This document shows, in pieces, positions 23,463-34,808 of a stretch of DNA of 64,000 bases; position 1 is the first letter of the stretch, and the number at the start of each line of letters is the position of its first letter. This DNA is from Hyalella azteca (lineage: Eukaryota; Arthropoda; Malacostraca; Amphipoda; Hyalellidae): assembly GCF_000764305.2 (NCBI RefSeq), contig NW_025938090.1, forward strand, positions 155,999 through 219,998, in the 5' to 3' direction. The translations under genes and the position numbers were made by a program. The notes below the pieces were generated by a model. That model searched no databases. It saw only the letters and a program-made list of their open reading frames with translations, and was not told the origin of the DNA.

Positions 23463-26400
23463 TTTTCGTTGAGAAAATGGCAGTCAATAGAATGGATTTG
23501 AGAGTTGGGATTCATATGATATAAATTATCACAACTAAAATGGAAAATTTTTAAATAACTGATGTACAATTTTATCATTCTTTCATTGGAGTTCGTTTGA
23601 TTGGGAAATCTTCAGAAGCTGAAATAAAAGTAGGACGGTGTCCGCTGAAAGCATAAAAAATACTTTGGAGAATTAACTTATTATTTAAGCGACTCATTTT
23701 AGGAGATTCCATGGAAGCTAAATATGCGATACTTACTTGAATATATTGAGAACGAGTTCTAGACTTTGACTTCACTGAGAGTCAATTCTAACGAGTTAGG
23801 TTTTCTTGACCTTTTAATTGTATTTAACCCGCAGTTAACATTTTAATGAGACATACAATTGATTTATTGATATTCTAAGTGCTTCATTATAAATTCAAGA
23901 TTTATTAAAATAACTTAAACGTAAGCACCTAAATTTTTATACAAGAATCACGCAAAATTGGCAGCGGAAGATAGCATAATGAAGATACTGGATCTTTCCC
24001 TGAAATATGTATATTCACGATTACAAAGTGCACCGTGTGCCAAACAGTAAAAAATTTCCTGCAAGTGTCTAGGTAAAAATTCAGCAATGATTTCAGCCAT
24101 GATTTTCAGGAAGGAAGTTAAAAAATATGTTTCTTCTAGACTGGCTGAGGAGAACGTGTGCAGACTGATGACGCAGCTATGATTCTCAATAGGGATGCCT
24201 AAGCAACTGCCCGATCTATCAAGCAAGATTTTTGACAGTAGCGACTTCTGTCAACTGTATCGCGAGCGCTCGGTAAATAGAAAACGTCTGATCAGACGGA
24301 AGCCTTTTATGAGTGTCGGTAAGCGATAATATTGACCCTGACTAAACACTGACTGTGAAGGGCTAACTACCAGCATGTCTTCTTTCAAAGCGCCCATATG
24401 CAGAAAAGTGTATAGTTTTATTAGATGTGCCTCACGGTTGTTAGAATGAGGGCGCTTTATTTGCACGGGGCTCGCTCATGAAATTCATTCAGGACTTATT
24501 GTTAAAATATTTGCATTATTGTACTGGACGCACGTGCAATTGCTTTAAAGTCAGCACTTGCTTGGGGCCGAAATAGAAAATTTTCATATGCAGATAACTT
24601 TGATTTTCCACCTTGAACATAAAAAATGTGAATATTTTTGCTTTAATATTCATTACATAAAAATGGTCATACAAGACTTGCACAACCGACACGATGGCGG
24701 TCAAGGCTGAGAGGAAGCCAAGTTGACCATTAAAAAAAGTAAGTAATGAGTATAAATTGGTAACATTCTTCTGTAATAACAATTAGCAATTTATTTGATC
24801 AAGAAGAAAACTCGAGAACAGTAGAGATTGGCTTGATTCGATAGAGAAGAATTAATGCTGCTTTACCATAGGTTATTTAAAAGCTTTTAAAGCTGCTAGT
24901 GACTTATAAGAAGACATGATAAATTATATAGTAAATAGGATTTTTTATTGAGAAATAAGCGTAAAATTCTAAATCGAGACATGAAAATTAAGGAATCGAT
25001 TAAGGTAATGCGTCAATTGTAAATAATAAAAATTATTGCATGTTTATTTTAGGGAATATCGTTATAAATTCGTAAATCATTTAAAATCTTTCGCCTCAGC
25101 GCAGAGAAGCGATTTGTCAAGATAAGTATTTTGTTTGAAGGGTTATCAATAAATTCTTAGGTTGAACTTTAAATCTGATGACTTGTAACAGCTTGTTGAT
25201 AAATGTTACCCCTCATGATGACAATCAATGAACAAGTTATCGCCAAGGCAAGCGACTACAGCGGACAACGTTGCTAGTTAAGCTAGTTTACTTATCACAA
25301 GTTAAGGCACGCTATACACCACAAAATATTTCATTATCCGATATGTTGATAGCCTGACAATGCGTTGAGAGGACCCATTTTTCAGGGAGATGTAAGCCTG
25401 CCGTAACAAGCTAACAAGTTGAGCCTATCAGCATCGTGTATTTTATTCAGGGTATCAGGTGTACTTGCTTATAGGAAAGCCATATTGCTAGTTAGGGACT
25501 TTGATATGCATCTCCAGCCGCGCTGCTCTATATTGAAAATTAGGAGTGTGGTCTCGGTGGCGTGGAATTGGCCTGCGATGATGCGTCTATATATTTTAAT
25601 GAATTATATCCATACCAGCAATCCAGGGCAAATTTGGCGGGCCAATGCTAATGGGTTGAGTCCTCTGCAATTTATTTTTGACCTTTATAGATAGGACGAC
25701 ATTTCAGTGTGCGGTATGAATATCTAAGTTTAAATTAATCTCTTCATGAAGATAGGTTAACATGAGGCCATTGAACGGATGCTGATAAGTCAACATAGAT
25801 TGATTTAGGTCAATTAGTTACCGGTACGTATGTTTTTTTCTTGCTCTGAGAACATTTTAAATGTGAATCCTAATTGACCAAAAAATGACCGATACGAATA
25901 TGTTCTACCAGAATGATTGGTCATAAATGCAAATGCTTAGTTGAAACGGCCAAAATGCGATGACATATATAGTATCACAGACTCATGAAATCTATTTTCA
26001 AGAGTCTGTCTTAAGAAAGTAACATACTGGAGCAAACTGATGCTCTCAAAAATAAGGACTTGAGTGTCAAGAAGGCAGTCTCAGTCTATCAAAACCATGC
26101 TCGGTTTTGCCTTTTACAGCGCTACCTTTAAGAAATACAGGGCAGTGATGTGACCACGAGCTAACAAGGCTGCAGGTTTGGATTAGTAAACACGCTAATG
26201 TCGAGTGCCGTTCCCCTCACATTACTTTGACAAGGATCTCCGTATAGTAATGGACGCCGATGCCGGCGCGTGTAGCTGAGATTAACAGCTCATTGTTGCA
26301 CCTGAGAGCAGCTCGCTTGTCGACCCCTCACAGAGATAACCTATTGAATATCATCTACTAACTCCACGAGGACGACCTATGAGCGGCCGCTGATAGTCCA

Positions 26401-26833
26401 TCCATAAGCGGCTATTAAGCAAATCGTGGTCAACGGTCAGAGGAAAATTTTTCTGAAATTCATCGGTGAGTATAAATGATCTATGACTGATAATTGGCCT
26501 ATAACTGAGATAGAAATGTTCTAAATTAATTTGTTCAGGGGCTCTTAGTCAAGACTCAATTTTAATCATATTCTTTAGTGCTTGTAGCCATTTTAATAAT
26601 CAGTAAAGGAAATTAGTGTGTACGTAATAGCCACGGATTATCCACCCTTGATTTTTAGTGGTGGAGGTCATGTCTTAAAACTGCCTGGGGCCACACTTTC
26701 AAAACTCGCTAAGTTAACGTAAGTACTTTCGCTCTATTTTCTTATCTTATGATTGGTGGATTTGCTAGAAAGGCTGTCAATAATTGGCTGATAAACTTAC
26801 GTGAAATTACGATCTCCTAACTTTTTTTTAAAG
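23463..26833. other. unannotated AT-rich DNA with unassigned frames
   Basis: Minus frames at 23948-24226 (92 codons), 24251-24466 (71) and 24516-24782 (88, with a hydrophobic stretch) and a plus frame at 25419-25694 (91) are open, but no known domain or coherent exon chain is visible. Moderate-GC DNA lies at 26150-26400. Confidence 0.4.
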
Positions 26834-27187
26834 TATAGCCCAGGCTGGACCGTCGGTGGAACCACCACTCCGCCCCCGCCAGTAGCTAGAACCACGACCC
26901 CCACCACCCCACCACCCGCCGCTAGAGCTACTACCCCCGCCACCCCGCCGCCGCCGCACGCGGTGGGAAGTGCGATCCTCGTTCGCTGTTTTGGGATTTT
27001 TGTGCGAAAGAAGCAGCCTGGCGAGGCGCGGTGTCCGGTCACTAGCGGCGCGCCGGAAGGCTGTAATTGTTCACGTGGGAGAACGCGACTAAAACTTCTC
27101 ACGACCTGCGACTTGCGGGTGCAGTCCTTGCAGCTCGCACTGACCTGCACGCTCGCCCTGTTGCTTTCTTATACACTTCCCGTATAA
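26834..27187 (+). CDS. possible terminal exon, Pro/Thr-rich protein
   Basis: CTAAC, then a run of T, then AAAG end at 26833 and form a good branch point and acceptor. The frame is open from the first exon base (TAT) to a TAA at 27185. Residues about 6-44 are rich in Thr, Pro and Ala, for example TTTPPPPVARTTTPTTPPP, which resembles an O-glycosylated mucin-like linker. The rest is mixed and cysteine-containing, ending in a hydrophobic leucine-rich tail. AATAAA follows at 27266, about 80 bases after the stop. The GC-rich block stands out from AT-rich flanks. The minus strand is also open, because the GC-rich repeat lacks stops, so coding is not proven. Confidence 0.33.
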   Translation, partial: YSPGWTVGGTTTPPPPVARTTTPTTPPPAARATTPATPPPPHAVGSAILVRCFGIFVRKKQPGEARCPVTSGAPEGCNCSRGRTRLKLLTTCDLRVQSLQLALTCTLALLLSYTLPV

Positions 27188-27265
27188 TTTGCTACTATAA
27201 TCCTATGGAAACTCAATGCCCAACTTGTGTATAAATAATATTTATATTATGATAAATCATTGACA

Positions 27266-27271
27266 AATAAA
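27266..27271 (+). promoter_or_regulatory. candidate polyadenylation signal
   Basis: AATAAA lies about 80 bases past the stop codon of the Pro/Thr-rich frame and overlaps another AT-rich AATAAAT word. In such AT-rich sequence the hexamer occurs often by chance, so its value depends on the exon candidate being real. Confidence 0.25.
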
Positions 27272-27757
27272 ATAAATTGGCTAATTCTTGGTTCTAATTT
27301 CCTGATATCATATTTTAATACTGTCCATGGATGAAATCTTTTAACATTTTTCACAACATTTCTTGTAGTTTTTTTAATTTTGGTGAAAGAAACATTTGTT
27401 TTGTAAAAAAAAATTGAATTAAATTTTCCAGCTATATTGCAATAAGTAGGTTATGACAAGTAATTAGTTACTTTTCTTTAATTAATTTTAATCTTAACTG
27501 CTTTGGAGGTAACCAACTCACATGCTGGATCTGATTACATTCATATAATATATTCTCTTTTACCCTAAAAAATAATCGTCTGAGCCTCTTTACAAGACAA
27601 GGTTCACCACCTGTTTAGACCTGGACCCACCTCCACCCTTCAACTTCCTCCTCTGAAGGAGGGGGGGGGCGACGCAGACAGCGGTGTTGCCGCAAAGCTG
27701 GTAACCACGTAACCTGCTGGGAACCTCGCGACGAGGGCCGCCCTCCACGCTTCCTGC
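27272..27757. other. AT-rich DNA then a G/C-rich edge
   Basis: Bases 27272-27590 are AT-rich with nothing recognisable. From 27600 GC content rises, with a run of ten G at about 27661-27670, leading into the next tandem array. Confidence 0.5.
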
Positions 27758-27989
27758 GACCAAGCAGCGGCAGCGACTGTACACGTCCTTATACTGCAGC
27801 TCCCAGTGAAAATTTACAGACCAAGCAGCGGCAGCGACTGTACACGTCCTTAATCCCAGTGAAAATTTACAGACCAAGCAGCGGCAGCGACTGTACACGT
27901 CCTCTACTGCAGCTCCCAGTGAAAATTTACAGACCAAGCAGCGGCAGCTACTGTACACGTCCTTATACACTCCCTGTGAAAATTTACAG
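27758..27989. repeat. tandem repeat of 53-61 bp, about four copies
   Basis: Units contain GACCAAGCAGCGGCAGCGAC, TGTACACGTCCT and CCCAGTGAAAATTTACA. The copies differ mainly by presence or absence of TATACTGCAGCT in the middle, so the unit is 53 or about 61 bp. The 126-codon minus frame here is a by-product. Confidence 0.9.
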
Positions 27990-28850
27990 ACGCGACAGAG
28001 TCTGATTTGGATTACCAGAAGCTAAGGCGACTCTAAATTTTGTTAGGGCTGCAGCTCCTCTCTGCAACATGTCGCTGCCATGTTTTCATGTGATGAGCGC
28101 GGGTTGATCGTATGATAGAAGTGAAATTTATTGCCAACACCTGCCAAGCCTCGTTTGCGATCGTTGCCGAGCAGAAAAAAAGTACATTTCATAAATTTGT
28201 TAATAAATACATTGCTTCTGTTATACAGATGGCATGAATTTGTTGTGTAGTGTATATGTATGCTATTGAACTACTGCATGCTTGGTCAAGCAATTAACGT
28301 GCTACCGCAGGTAACATGTGGGCCTGCATGCTAACATTTCTCCTTAATTACCATCCTTATTTCCTCACGCTTGTCGACAGTATAGCTTGTCAGAAGGAGA
28401 GACCGTTTATGTTTAGCTTAAGTGGAATTATCATTTTATCAACCTTGCTTCTGTGAAGACCTTCTGCTTAAACTGTCTTGTTCACATGCAAATACTAGCT
28501 TTTCAGAGGCTAATTTTATGTCTGTGCAAGGGTTTTTCCATGTCGTTTTTCGTTTAATTTAAGATTACATTTTAGCGCTTCCGTGTTCCCTCGTCAAGTC
28601 GTCAATGTTATGTCTTCACGCCTTAGGTTGATCCCTAGGCTTGTTGGTTACTTAGAGCTAGGGTGATTTGTTTATTTTTGCTGCAAGCCTTTGAGCTTGT
28701 ATATTTAACGTTGCTTGCATGCCTTTTAACTCCTACTTTTCAATTACGAGCGAACCTACCTCATAATATTCCCATATTTTTTATATAGTTCTCCGTGAGA
28801 ACTCTTGTTTATGGTTCCTACTTAAGGAAACAAATACGATTAGGTTCGTA

Positions 28851-28898
<48 letters not shown>

Positions 28899-29266
28899 TT
28901 TTACGCATCACACTGAAATACATTGCATTATAAATTGAATCAAGTTTTAGATCAGATTTTTAAATTTATTTGACGTACTTGCCAGATAATAATGTAACGA
29001 TAGCAACTTGTCGTCTCGGACATCATGCCCCGAAAGCTTGTTCTTTATACTTAGAAAAACCCTCGGATTATCTCGCACTTGAAAAGCGTTCGCTCGCGCG
29101 GTGACATTTGATCGAGAGGGAGACATACAACTTGTGTAAAAGTTACTCTTTCCTTTGAACACAAATATTATTATAATACTTAAGCCCTATAGTTGCTATG
29201 CCTATACTGATATAACCTATTTTTCCTGCTATGATTTAAACTTCTGCGAATCTCTGACCAGCGACA
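27990..29266. other. unannotated AT-rich DNA
   Basis: No gene recognised apart from the TA microsatellite listed at 28854. A 71-codon minus frame at 28947-29162 has no known motif. Confidence 0.5.
28854..28896. repeat. (TA)n microsatellite
   Basis: About 21 uninterrupted TA dinucleotides. Confidence 0.97.
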
Positions 29267-29521
29267 ATGCACTACGTTCCAGTCATCAACAATGTCTATA
29301 AAGATTCTCGACCGACGATCGGTAGACGTTACATGATTAATTTTTACACGGTAAATGTTATTATCGTCAAAGACCAGCGTCCTGGAGTTGTTCTGTTCAC
29401 TTTAAGGCCTTTCGATGTTTTTATATCCATCGAATTCTTCACCGAATTACTGAATCACACTTCACTCAAATTATGCAGCGCTAAGATGTGGAAATCGCGT
29501 GTGCATCGTCGGCGGATTTGA
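29267..29521 (+). CDS. unrecognised 84-aa open frame
   Basis: This plus frame starts with ATG and has non-repetitive, mixed composition, including a hydrophobic stretch near GVVLFTLRPFDVFISIEFF. No splice signals, domain or neighbours support it and a second frame overlaps its end (29488-29730). Chance is the simplest explanation. Confidence 0.12.
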   Translation: MHYVPVINNVYKDSRPTIGRRYMINFYTVNVIIVKDQRPGVVLFTLRPFDVFISIEFFTELLNHTSLKLCSAKMWKSRVHRRRI

Positions 29522-29770
29522 TGGAGTGGTTTTTAACTGGGGAGAGCCTGTGGTGGATTAGCCTAGATATTTTAGATCGCTATTTCTGTTTCATGCGCCT
29601 TAACAAATCACTTCTAAACTACGTGTCAAAGGCAAAAGGCACGTGTCATTTACCTCTCAGAAAATACAAAATTCTAGTAGGCAGCCAAAAATTTTGGACT
29701 CATGTGTTCCTCAGTTGTCCTTATGCGTGAGCCCCAGCATGACGAACAAATTAAAAAAAAAAACACGCTT

Positions 29771-29895
29771 GGACTGGTGGAGGGGCTGTGGTGGACTGGT
29801 GGAGGGGCTGTGGTGGACTGGTGGAGGGGCTGTGGTGGACTGGTGGAGGGGCTGTGGTGGACTGGTGGAGGGGCTGTTGTGGACTGGTGGAGGAG
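29771..29895. repeat. 22-bp tandem repeat, 5.6 copies
   Basis: The unit GGACTGGTGGAGGGGCTGTG plus GT is nearly perfect. Because 22 is not a multiple of three and the unit lacks stops on either strand, all six frames pass through it, cycling every 22 codons. The frames of 78-144 codons here are therefore not evidence of a gene. A run of 11 A precedes it. Confidence 0.95.
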
Positions 29896-30469
29896 TAATA
29901 AATGCAGCATGGAGGTTGTGATGTTCCACTGCCATGTCACCTGTCACTCTCCCACTTCTGATGTAGGTCTCCTATTGCACGTATTGCACTCACACTGCAC
30001 CTCTACTGCCTCCCACTACATCCCACTCCTCCACCCCATCCGCTACCGCCTCCCCCACGATCCCATACAGCACGTATTCACCTCCAGTTCAGTACAACCC
30101 CCAAATCCTCCCCCTCTCCCCATCAGCGTCATATAGCACGGAGTCACCTCAGTTCCGTTTAGCTCCCCAAACCACGCACTTCCCCTCACCCCCAGCGGGG
30201 AGTCACCTCAGTTCCGTTTGCCCCCCAGTCATCCCCCGTCCCCAACACTACCAGCGGAAGCAGCTTGACTGTCACCGCAAAGTTCCGCTGCCCCCTAAAA
30301 TGACCCCAGCTTCTTCCCCCTCAACCCCCTGCCTCCCCTTAAACCACAAGATCGTGTGGGGGAGTGAGGGGAAGTGAGAGGGGCGGACAACTTCCTGTGA
30401 TCCTCAACCACTTCCTTCCTTCCTGCGCGGCAAGTGCAGCCTGCAAGGGGCAGTCGCTTCAAGTCTGGT
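29896..30469. other. C-rich stretch
   Basis: The plus strand is rich in C and CT runs, especially 29990-30340. GGAGTCACCTCAGTTCCGTT occurs twice, at about 30140 and 30200. Strong strand asymmetry without a recognisable gene suggests a degraded repeat. Confidence 0.55.
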
Positions 30470-30569
30470 CTGTTCAGTCACCTGATGATATAGCTTGAGA
30501 ATATCCTTCTGGCCTGTTCAGTCACCTGATGATATAGCTTGAGAATATCCTTCTGGCCTGTTCGGCCAC
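30470..30569. repeat. 44-bp tandem repeat, 2.3 copies
   Basis: CTGTTCAGTCACCTGATGAT plus ATAGCTTGAGAATATCCTTCTGGC begins at 30470 and 30514, with a diverged partial copy at 30558. Confidence 0.92.
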
Positions 30570-30693
30570 CTTGAGTTTTTATAGCTCGAGCTATAGGAAC
30601 AAGTTTTCTTTACCTGAACTTGAGAAAGTTTAGGCCAGTGAGCCCAAAATGATGATTAGACACAATGATGGTTAGACAATGGCAGCGATGATG

Positions 30694-31140
30694 AGACACC
30701 TGTAAGGGTAGCTGGACACTTGTTAAGGTAGCTGGACACTTGTAAGGGTAGCTGGACACTTGTAAAGGTAGCTGGACACTTGCAAGGGTAGCTGGACACT
30801 TGTAAGGGTAGCTGGACACTTGTAAGGGTAGCTGGACACTTGTAACGGTAGCTGGATACTTGTAAGAGTAGCTGGACACTTGTAAGGGTAGCTGGACACT
30901 TGTATGGGTAGCTGGACACTTGTAAGGGTCGCTGGACACTTGTAAGGGTAGCTGGACACTTGTAAGGGTAGCTGGACACTTGTATGGGTAGCTGGACACT
31001 TGTAAGGGTCGGTGGACACTTTTAAGGGTAACTGGACACTTTTAAGGGTAGCTGGACACTTTTAAGAGTAGCTGGACACTTACAGGGATGTTTGGACGTT
31101 TACGAGTGTAGTTGGACACTTGCGAGGATGGCTGGACACT
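30694..31140. repeat. 20-bp tandem repeat, about 21 copies
   Basis: The unit GTAAGGGTAGCTGGACACTT repeats at exact 20-bp spacing from about 30700 to 31080, then decays to about 31140 (TTGGACGTTTACGAGTGTAG and similar). Point variants such as GTATGGG and GGGTC recur in several copies, which suggests higher-order amplification. The unit has no stop on the minus strand, so three minus frames of 98-129 codons appear. Confidence 0.96.
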
Positions 31141-32391
31141 CACACGTATGCGTGTTAGACACACACGGGCGTCGTGACGCTCCCGTGTGAGCGCCGTGAC
31201 AGTTTTTCCCACGCGTTGCGGCGTCCAGGGAAAGCGCCAGCTAAATTAGGGGAAATTGAAGGAAAATCTAACGTCAGGATGAGTTAAGTGTTCCCATTAT
31301 GGAGTGAAGGGAGGGACAGACGGAGCAGTTACTTTCAGCCAGCGTGCGGAGTAGAAGTTCTCCTTGAGCAATAAAGCTAAGGATTCCAATTCATAATAAA
31401 ATTATTTTCGCTTATTATAACTGAAAGGAATTTTGATCGACGTAGTAACCACCAACGATTTATCATGATACGCAATTATCGAAAAAATTTTTTAAACGTT
31501 ATTATACAGACTTATGAAGAATGATTTAGTCAGGAAACATACCGATTTTAGCGTGATTATTGGCGAATGAGTTCGTAACACGAATCAGATCCGAATAACA
31601 CTCTTTGCGTAATTCTATAGGCGAATGAAATAGTCTTACGAAACACATTCATTTAAATCGTATCTTGACACGGAAACCTCAGGGGTCGTACCAATAAATT
31701 ATTATTATTATTATTTACCGTCGTCCCTTACAGTATTCAAAAGTATGAAAGAATTACTCGGACACCCGACGCATGGCATATGGTGGATTATGTATATTGA
31801 TAAATGCATAATTTTTGACCTAAAATGAGCATAAGTAAAAATAAATGAACAATTTACTTGACATTACCTATCTCATTATGATGAATAAACAAACAATATG
31901 TATTGAAACATTTAGCGGAATGGGTAATTGCAAAGTATAAGCTTTTCTTACGAATAAATTTCTCATCGTCCAAATTTACTTATCAGCAAAAAATGACAAC
32001 CTTGGATACCATTTAAAAAATCCTGCTGCGTCAAAAGCAAAATAAAATTCTTGAAGCATTCATCTTTATTAACTTACTTTACTGCGCAGTTGCGAGTGCA
32101 GTGAGCTGACCCTTGATATGGGAGCCTCAAGCAAGACGTAATTGGTGTCTAATGGGCTAATGGGTGGACAGTAATGGCGAGGTAATGGCATCCAAACTGG
32201 ATCAGAGTCAATCCATCTCGGAGTCATGACAGGTCCAGGAATGCGGTCTCGGCCAGCGTCCACTTTTGACCCATTAATTAATCATGATTGGATAAAACCT
32301 CAGCAATTAAATGAACTTGCCTATGAAAAACTGGATCATGGCTTGAGGCAAAGTGCTGAAGAGCAGCTGGACTGCAGGAGTGATTCTGTGG
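31141..32391. other. unannotated DNA
   Basis: GC-rich to about 31240, with CGTGACGCTCCCGTGTGAGC and related words, then AT-rich. A short ATT triplet run lies at 31697-31718. No gene recognised. Confidence 0.5.
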
Positions 32392-32600
32392 GATGATGTT
32401 CCGCTTCACCAGTGATGTTGGAAGCCTCATGTCGCGGCGCTGTGCGATGATGTTCCGCTTCACCAGTGATGTTGGAAGCTTCATGTGGCGCTGCTGTGCG
32501 ATGATGTTCCGCTTCACCAGTGATGTTGGAAGCCTCATGTGGCGGCGCTGTGCGATGATGTTCCGCTTCACCAGTGATGTTGGAAGCTTCATGTTTCGGT
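32392..32600. repeat. 54-bp tandem repeat, four copies
   Basis: Copies begin at 32392, 32446, 32500 and 32554 with the core GATGATGTTCCGCTTCACCA and GTGATGTTGGAAGC. Copies alternate between two variants (CCTCATGT and TTCATGT), suggesting that a dimer was duplicated. Since 54 is 18 codons, three frames stay open. Confidence 0.94.
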
Positions 32601-33587
32601 GATGTCAGGCGACACACGAACGATACAAATACAGAAAACATCGCCTACCGGCATGAATGATTTTCTATACTAAGTTTATAAATGGAAGTGAATTAAAAAT
32701 TTTTGAGACCCTTCGAAACTTGAGGGCGTAAAATAATGAACAATCATGTACGGTAATTTTAGGCAAGCAATTGACTCAGATTGGTCGTCCCGTAGTTCGC
32801 TGATAGTTTTCACTTTCCTCATAATTTTCTCAGAATAATATATTTTCAATCCGTAACTCGGTGGGAAATAGTGAGCGTTTGTTCTTAGTGCTTGTTTTTG
32901 CCGGGCGTCTGGCTAGCCTGCGAACGCAAGACTCGCCTGATACGAGCGGATAGAAGTAGAGACGAGCTCCGTTAAACTGCGTCCCGGATGCATGATATTT
33001 CTCGTACACTTTCTTCTGTTCAATGTCATTTCTATGATACGATACGAGGTGAAGTCGTGCAAGAAAAATACTATAAATTTTAGGAACTATTTAAACAATT
33101 CATTTATCAATTTTGTCCTATAGAAAATGTATTCGAAGACAATGAGTTAGAAACCGGAAAGAAATTGAAAATATAGGCAGGCACGCCATTGGTTCGAGTG
33201 CTTGCGTGTTTTCAAATGCTTATCGATTGTGATTTATTTGAAGAAAAGAAATATCTAATTGTAGATCTCAAGCGATCGACATCAAATGACGATGAACTCG
33301 CGAGACGGACATACGAAGTTTGTAAGCGACGTCGGCAGATGAAGCCACAGTCACGCTGCCTCCAGCAATTCGTATTTTGACTTTAGACGGGTGCCAACTA
33401 AAGCTCGATTTTCATCTTATACTTCTTACACAACTTCATTGAGAATAATTTAAACAGTATATTTTCAGCTAGTTTAGCAACCAGAGCTAATTTAGCACCC
33501 ATGCAGAGAGAAAATTGAAAGTTCTTCTAAAATAAGTAAGCCTTAAATTCTGTACGTGCAGTCTAGCCTTCAAAAATTTGTATCTCA
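32601..33587. other. unannotated AT-rich DNA
   Basis: No recognisable gene. A 63-codon plus frame at 33189-33380 is charged and mixed (for example FEEKKYLIVDLKRSTSNDDE), somewhat protein-like but unsupported. Confidence 0.4.
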
Positions 33588-33882
33588 TCCAGCCTTCACA
33601 ATGTATCCAGTCCAGCCTTCACAAGGCTGTATCCTGTCCAGCCTTTACAAGGCTGTATGCTGTCCAGCCTTTACAAGGCTGTATGCTGTCCAGCCTTTAC
33701 AAGGCTGTATGCTGTCCAGCCTTCACAAGGCTGTATCCTGTCCAGCCTTTACAAGGCTGTATGCTGTCCAGCCTTCACTAGTCTGTATCCTGTCCAGCCT
33801 TCACAAGGCTGTATTCTGTCCAGCCTTCACAAGGCTGTATTCTGTCCAGCCTTCACAAGTCTGTATCCTGTCCAGCCTTCAG
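33588..33882. repeat. 26-bp tandem repeat with internal hairpin, about 11 copies
   Basis: The unit is CCAGCCTTCACAAGGCTGTA plus a TCCTGT-type end. Each full copy contains AGCCTT and AAGGCT separated by three bases, a 6-bp stem that folds on either strand. Variants swap CAC for TAC in the loop and CCTGT, GCTGT or TCTGT at the end. Confidence 0.95.
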
Positions 33883-34390
33883 TTCAAAATTAAAATGTCA
33901 CATGAATGACATAATGTAATAACATTCAAAGGGAATAATAACTATTTGGCATGGAGCAGCTGAGTTTGTGAGGCATCCGTCTTATATAAAGCGTCTTTAA
34001 TTCATTCATCATTCATGCAGCCCACAACGTAATATCTACGGTGACTCCATGAAAATGAAGAGGCAAAGATCAAAGTTCTATATTTGATCATTTCTTAGCC
34101 GTGGCTGCTGACGGTAACGTGGTAAGCGCAGAGAATGTTATTTATAATTAATGCAATATGAACGGCGAAGTCCTGACAATGGACAAGCGTGTCGGTAGTG
34201 GAGTATCAATGGCAGAGGAGATTATCAGCGTGTTATCAGAGAGCATGGCTGTCACTGCTCCAGTTGTGTTGCCTCTTCTCTTCTTATCTGCTGGGCGACC
34301 ATGCGTGAACAACCCTATGACCCAAGCTAAAGGGTAGCGTCCATTGTCTAATACCCGACCATTGTACCCACTATCGCACGTCCTATATAA
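33883..34390. other. unannotated DNA
   Basis: A stretch of mixed composition between two arrays with no recognisable gene. Confidence 0.5.
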
Positions 34391-34808
34391 GATCTTGCTT
34401 GGGTACAACGACGGCCGCAACATTGTGCTCACTATTGCACGTCCTGAGATCTTGCTTGGGTACAACGACGGCCAGAACATTGTGCTCACTATTGCACATC
34501 CTGAGATCTTGCTTGGGTACAACGACGGCCAGAACATTGTGCTCACTATTGCACATCCTGAGATCTTGCTTGGGTACAACTACGGCCAGAACATTGTGCT
34601 CACTATTGCACATCCTGAGATCTTGCTGGGGTACAACTACGGCCAGAACATTGTGCTCACTATTGCACATCCTGAGATCTTGCTTGGGTACAACGACGGC
34701 CAGAACATTGTGCTCACTATTGCACATCCTGATATCTTGCTTGGGTACAACGACGGCCAGAACATTGTGCTCACTTTTGCACATCCTGAAATCTTGTATG
34801 GGTTCAAC
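34391..34808. repeat. 57-bp tandem repeat, 7.3 copies
   Basis: Units begin at 34391, 34448, 34505, 34562, 34619, 34676 and 34733, with a diverged partial at 34790. The core is GATCTTGCTTGGGTACAACG, ACGGCCAGAACATTG and TGCTCACTATTGCAC. Copies differ by single bases, such as GAC/TAC at the fifth codon of one frame. Because 57 is 19 codons, two plus frames and one minus frame run through the whole array, giving 133-156 codons. Conservation is not frame-specific by eye. Confidence 0.96.

Noticed and set aside
29643..30136. Trp/Gly-rich frame of up to 144 codons
   Set aside because: It arises from a 22-bp unit that passes through all three frames; the minus strand is equally open.
30610..31019. 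Three minus frames of 98-129 codons with a repeated YPYKCPATLTSVQ motif
   Set aside because: A 20-bp unit without stops on that strand makes the same peptide in three registers.
30694..31140. CRISPR-like array
   Set aside because: Units are contiguous with no unique spacers, and the genome context is eukaryotic. The same applies to the other arrays.
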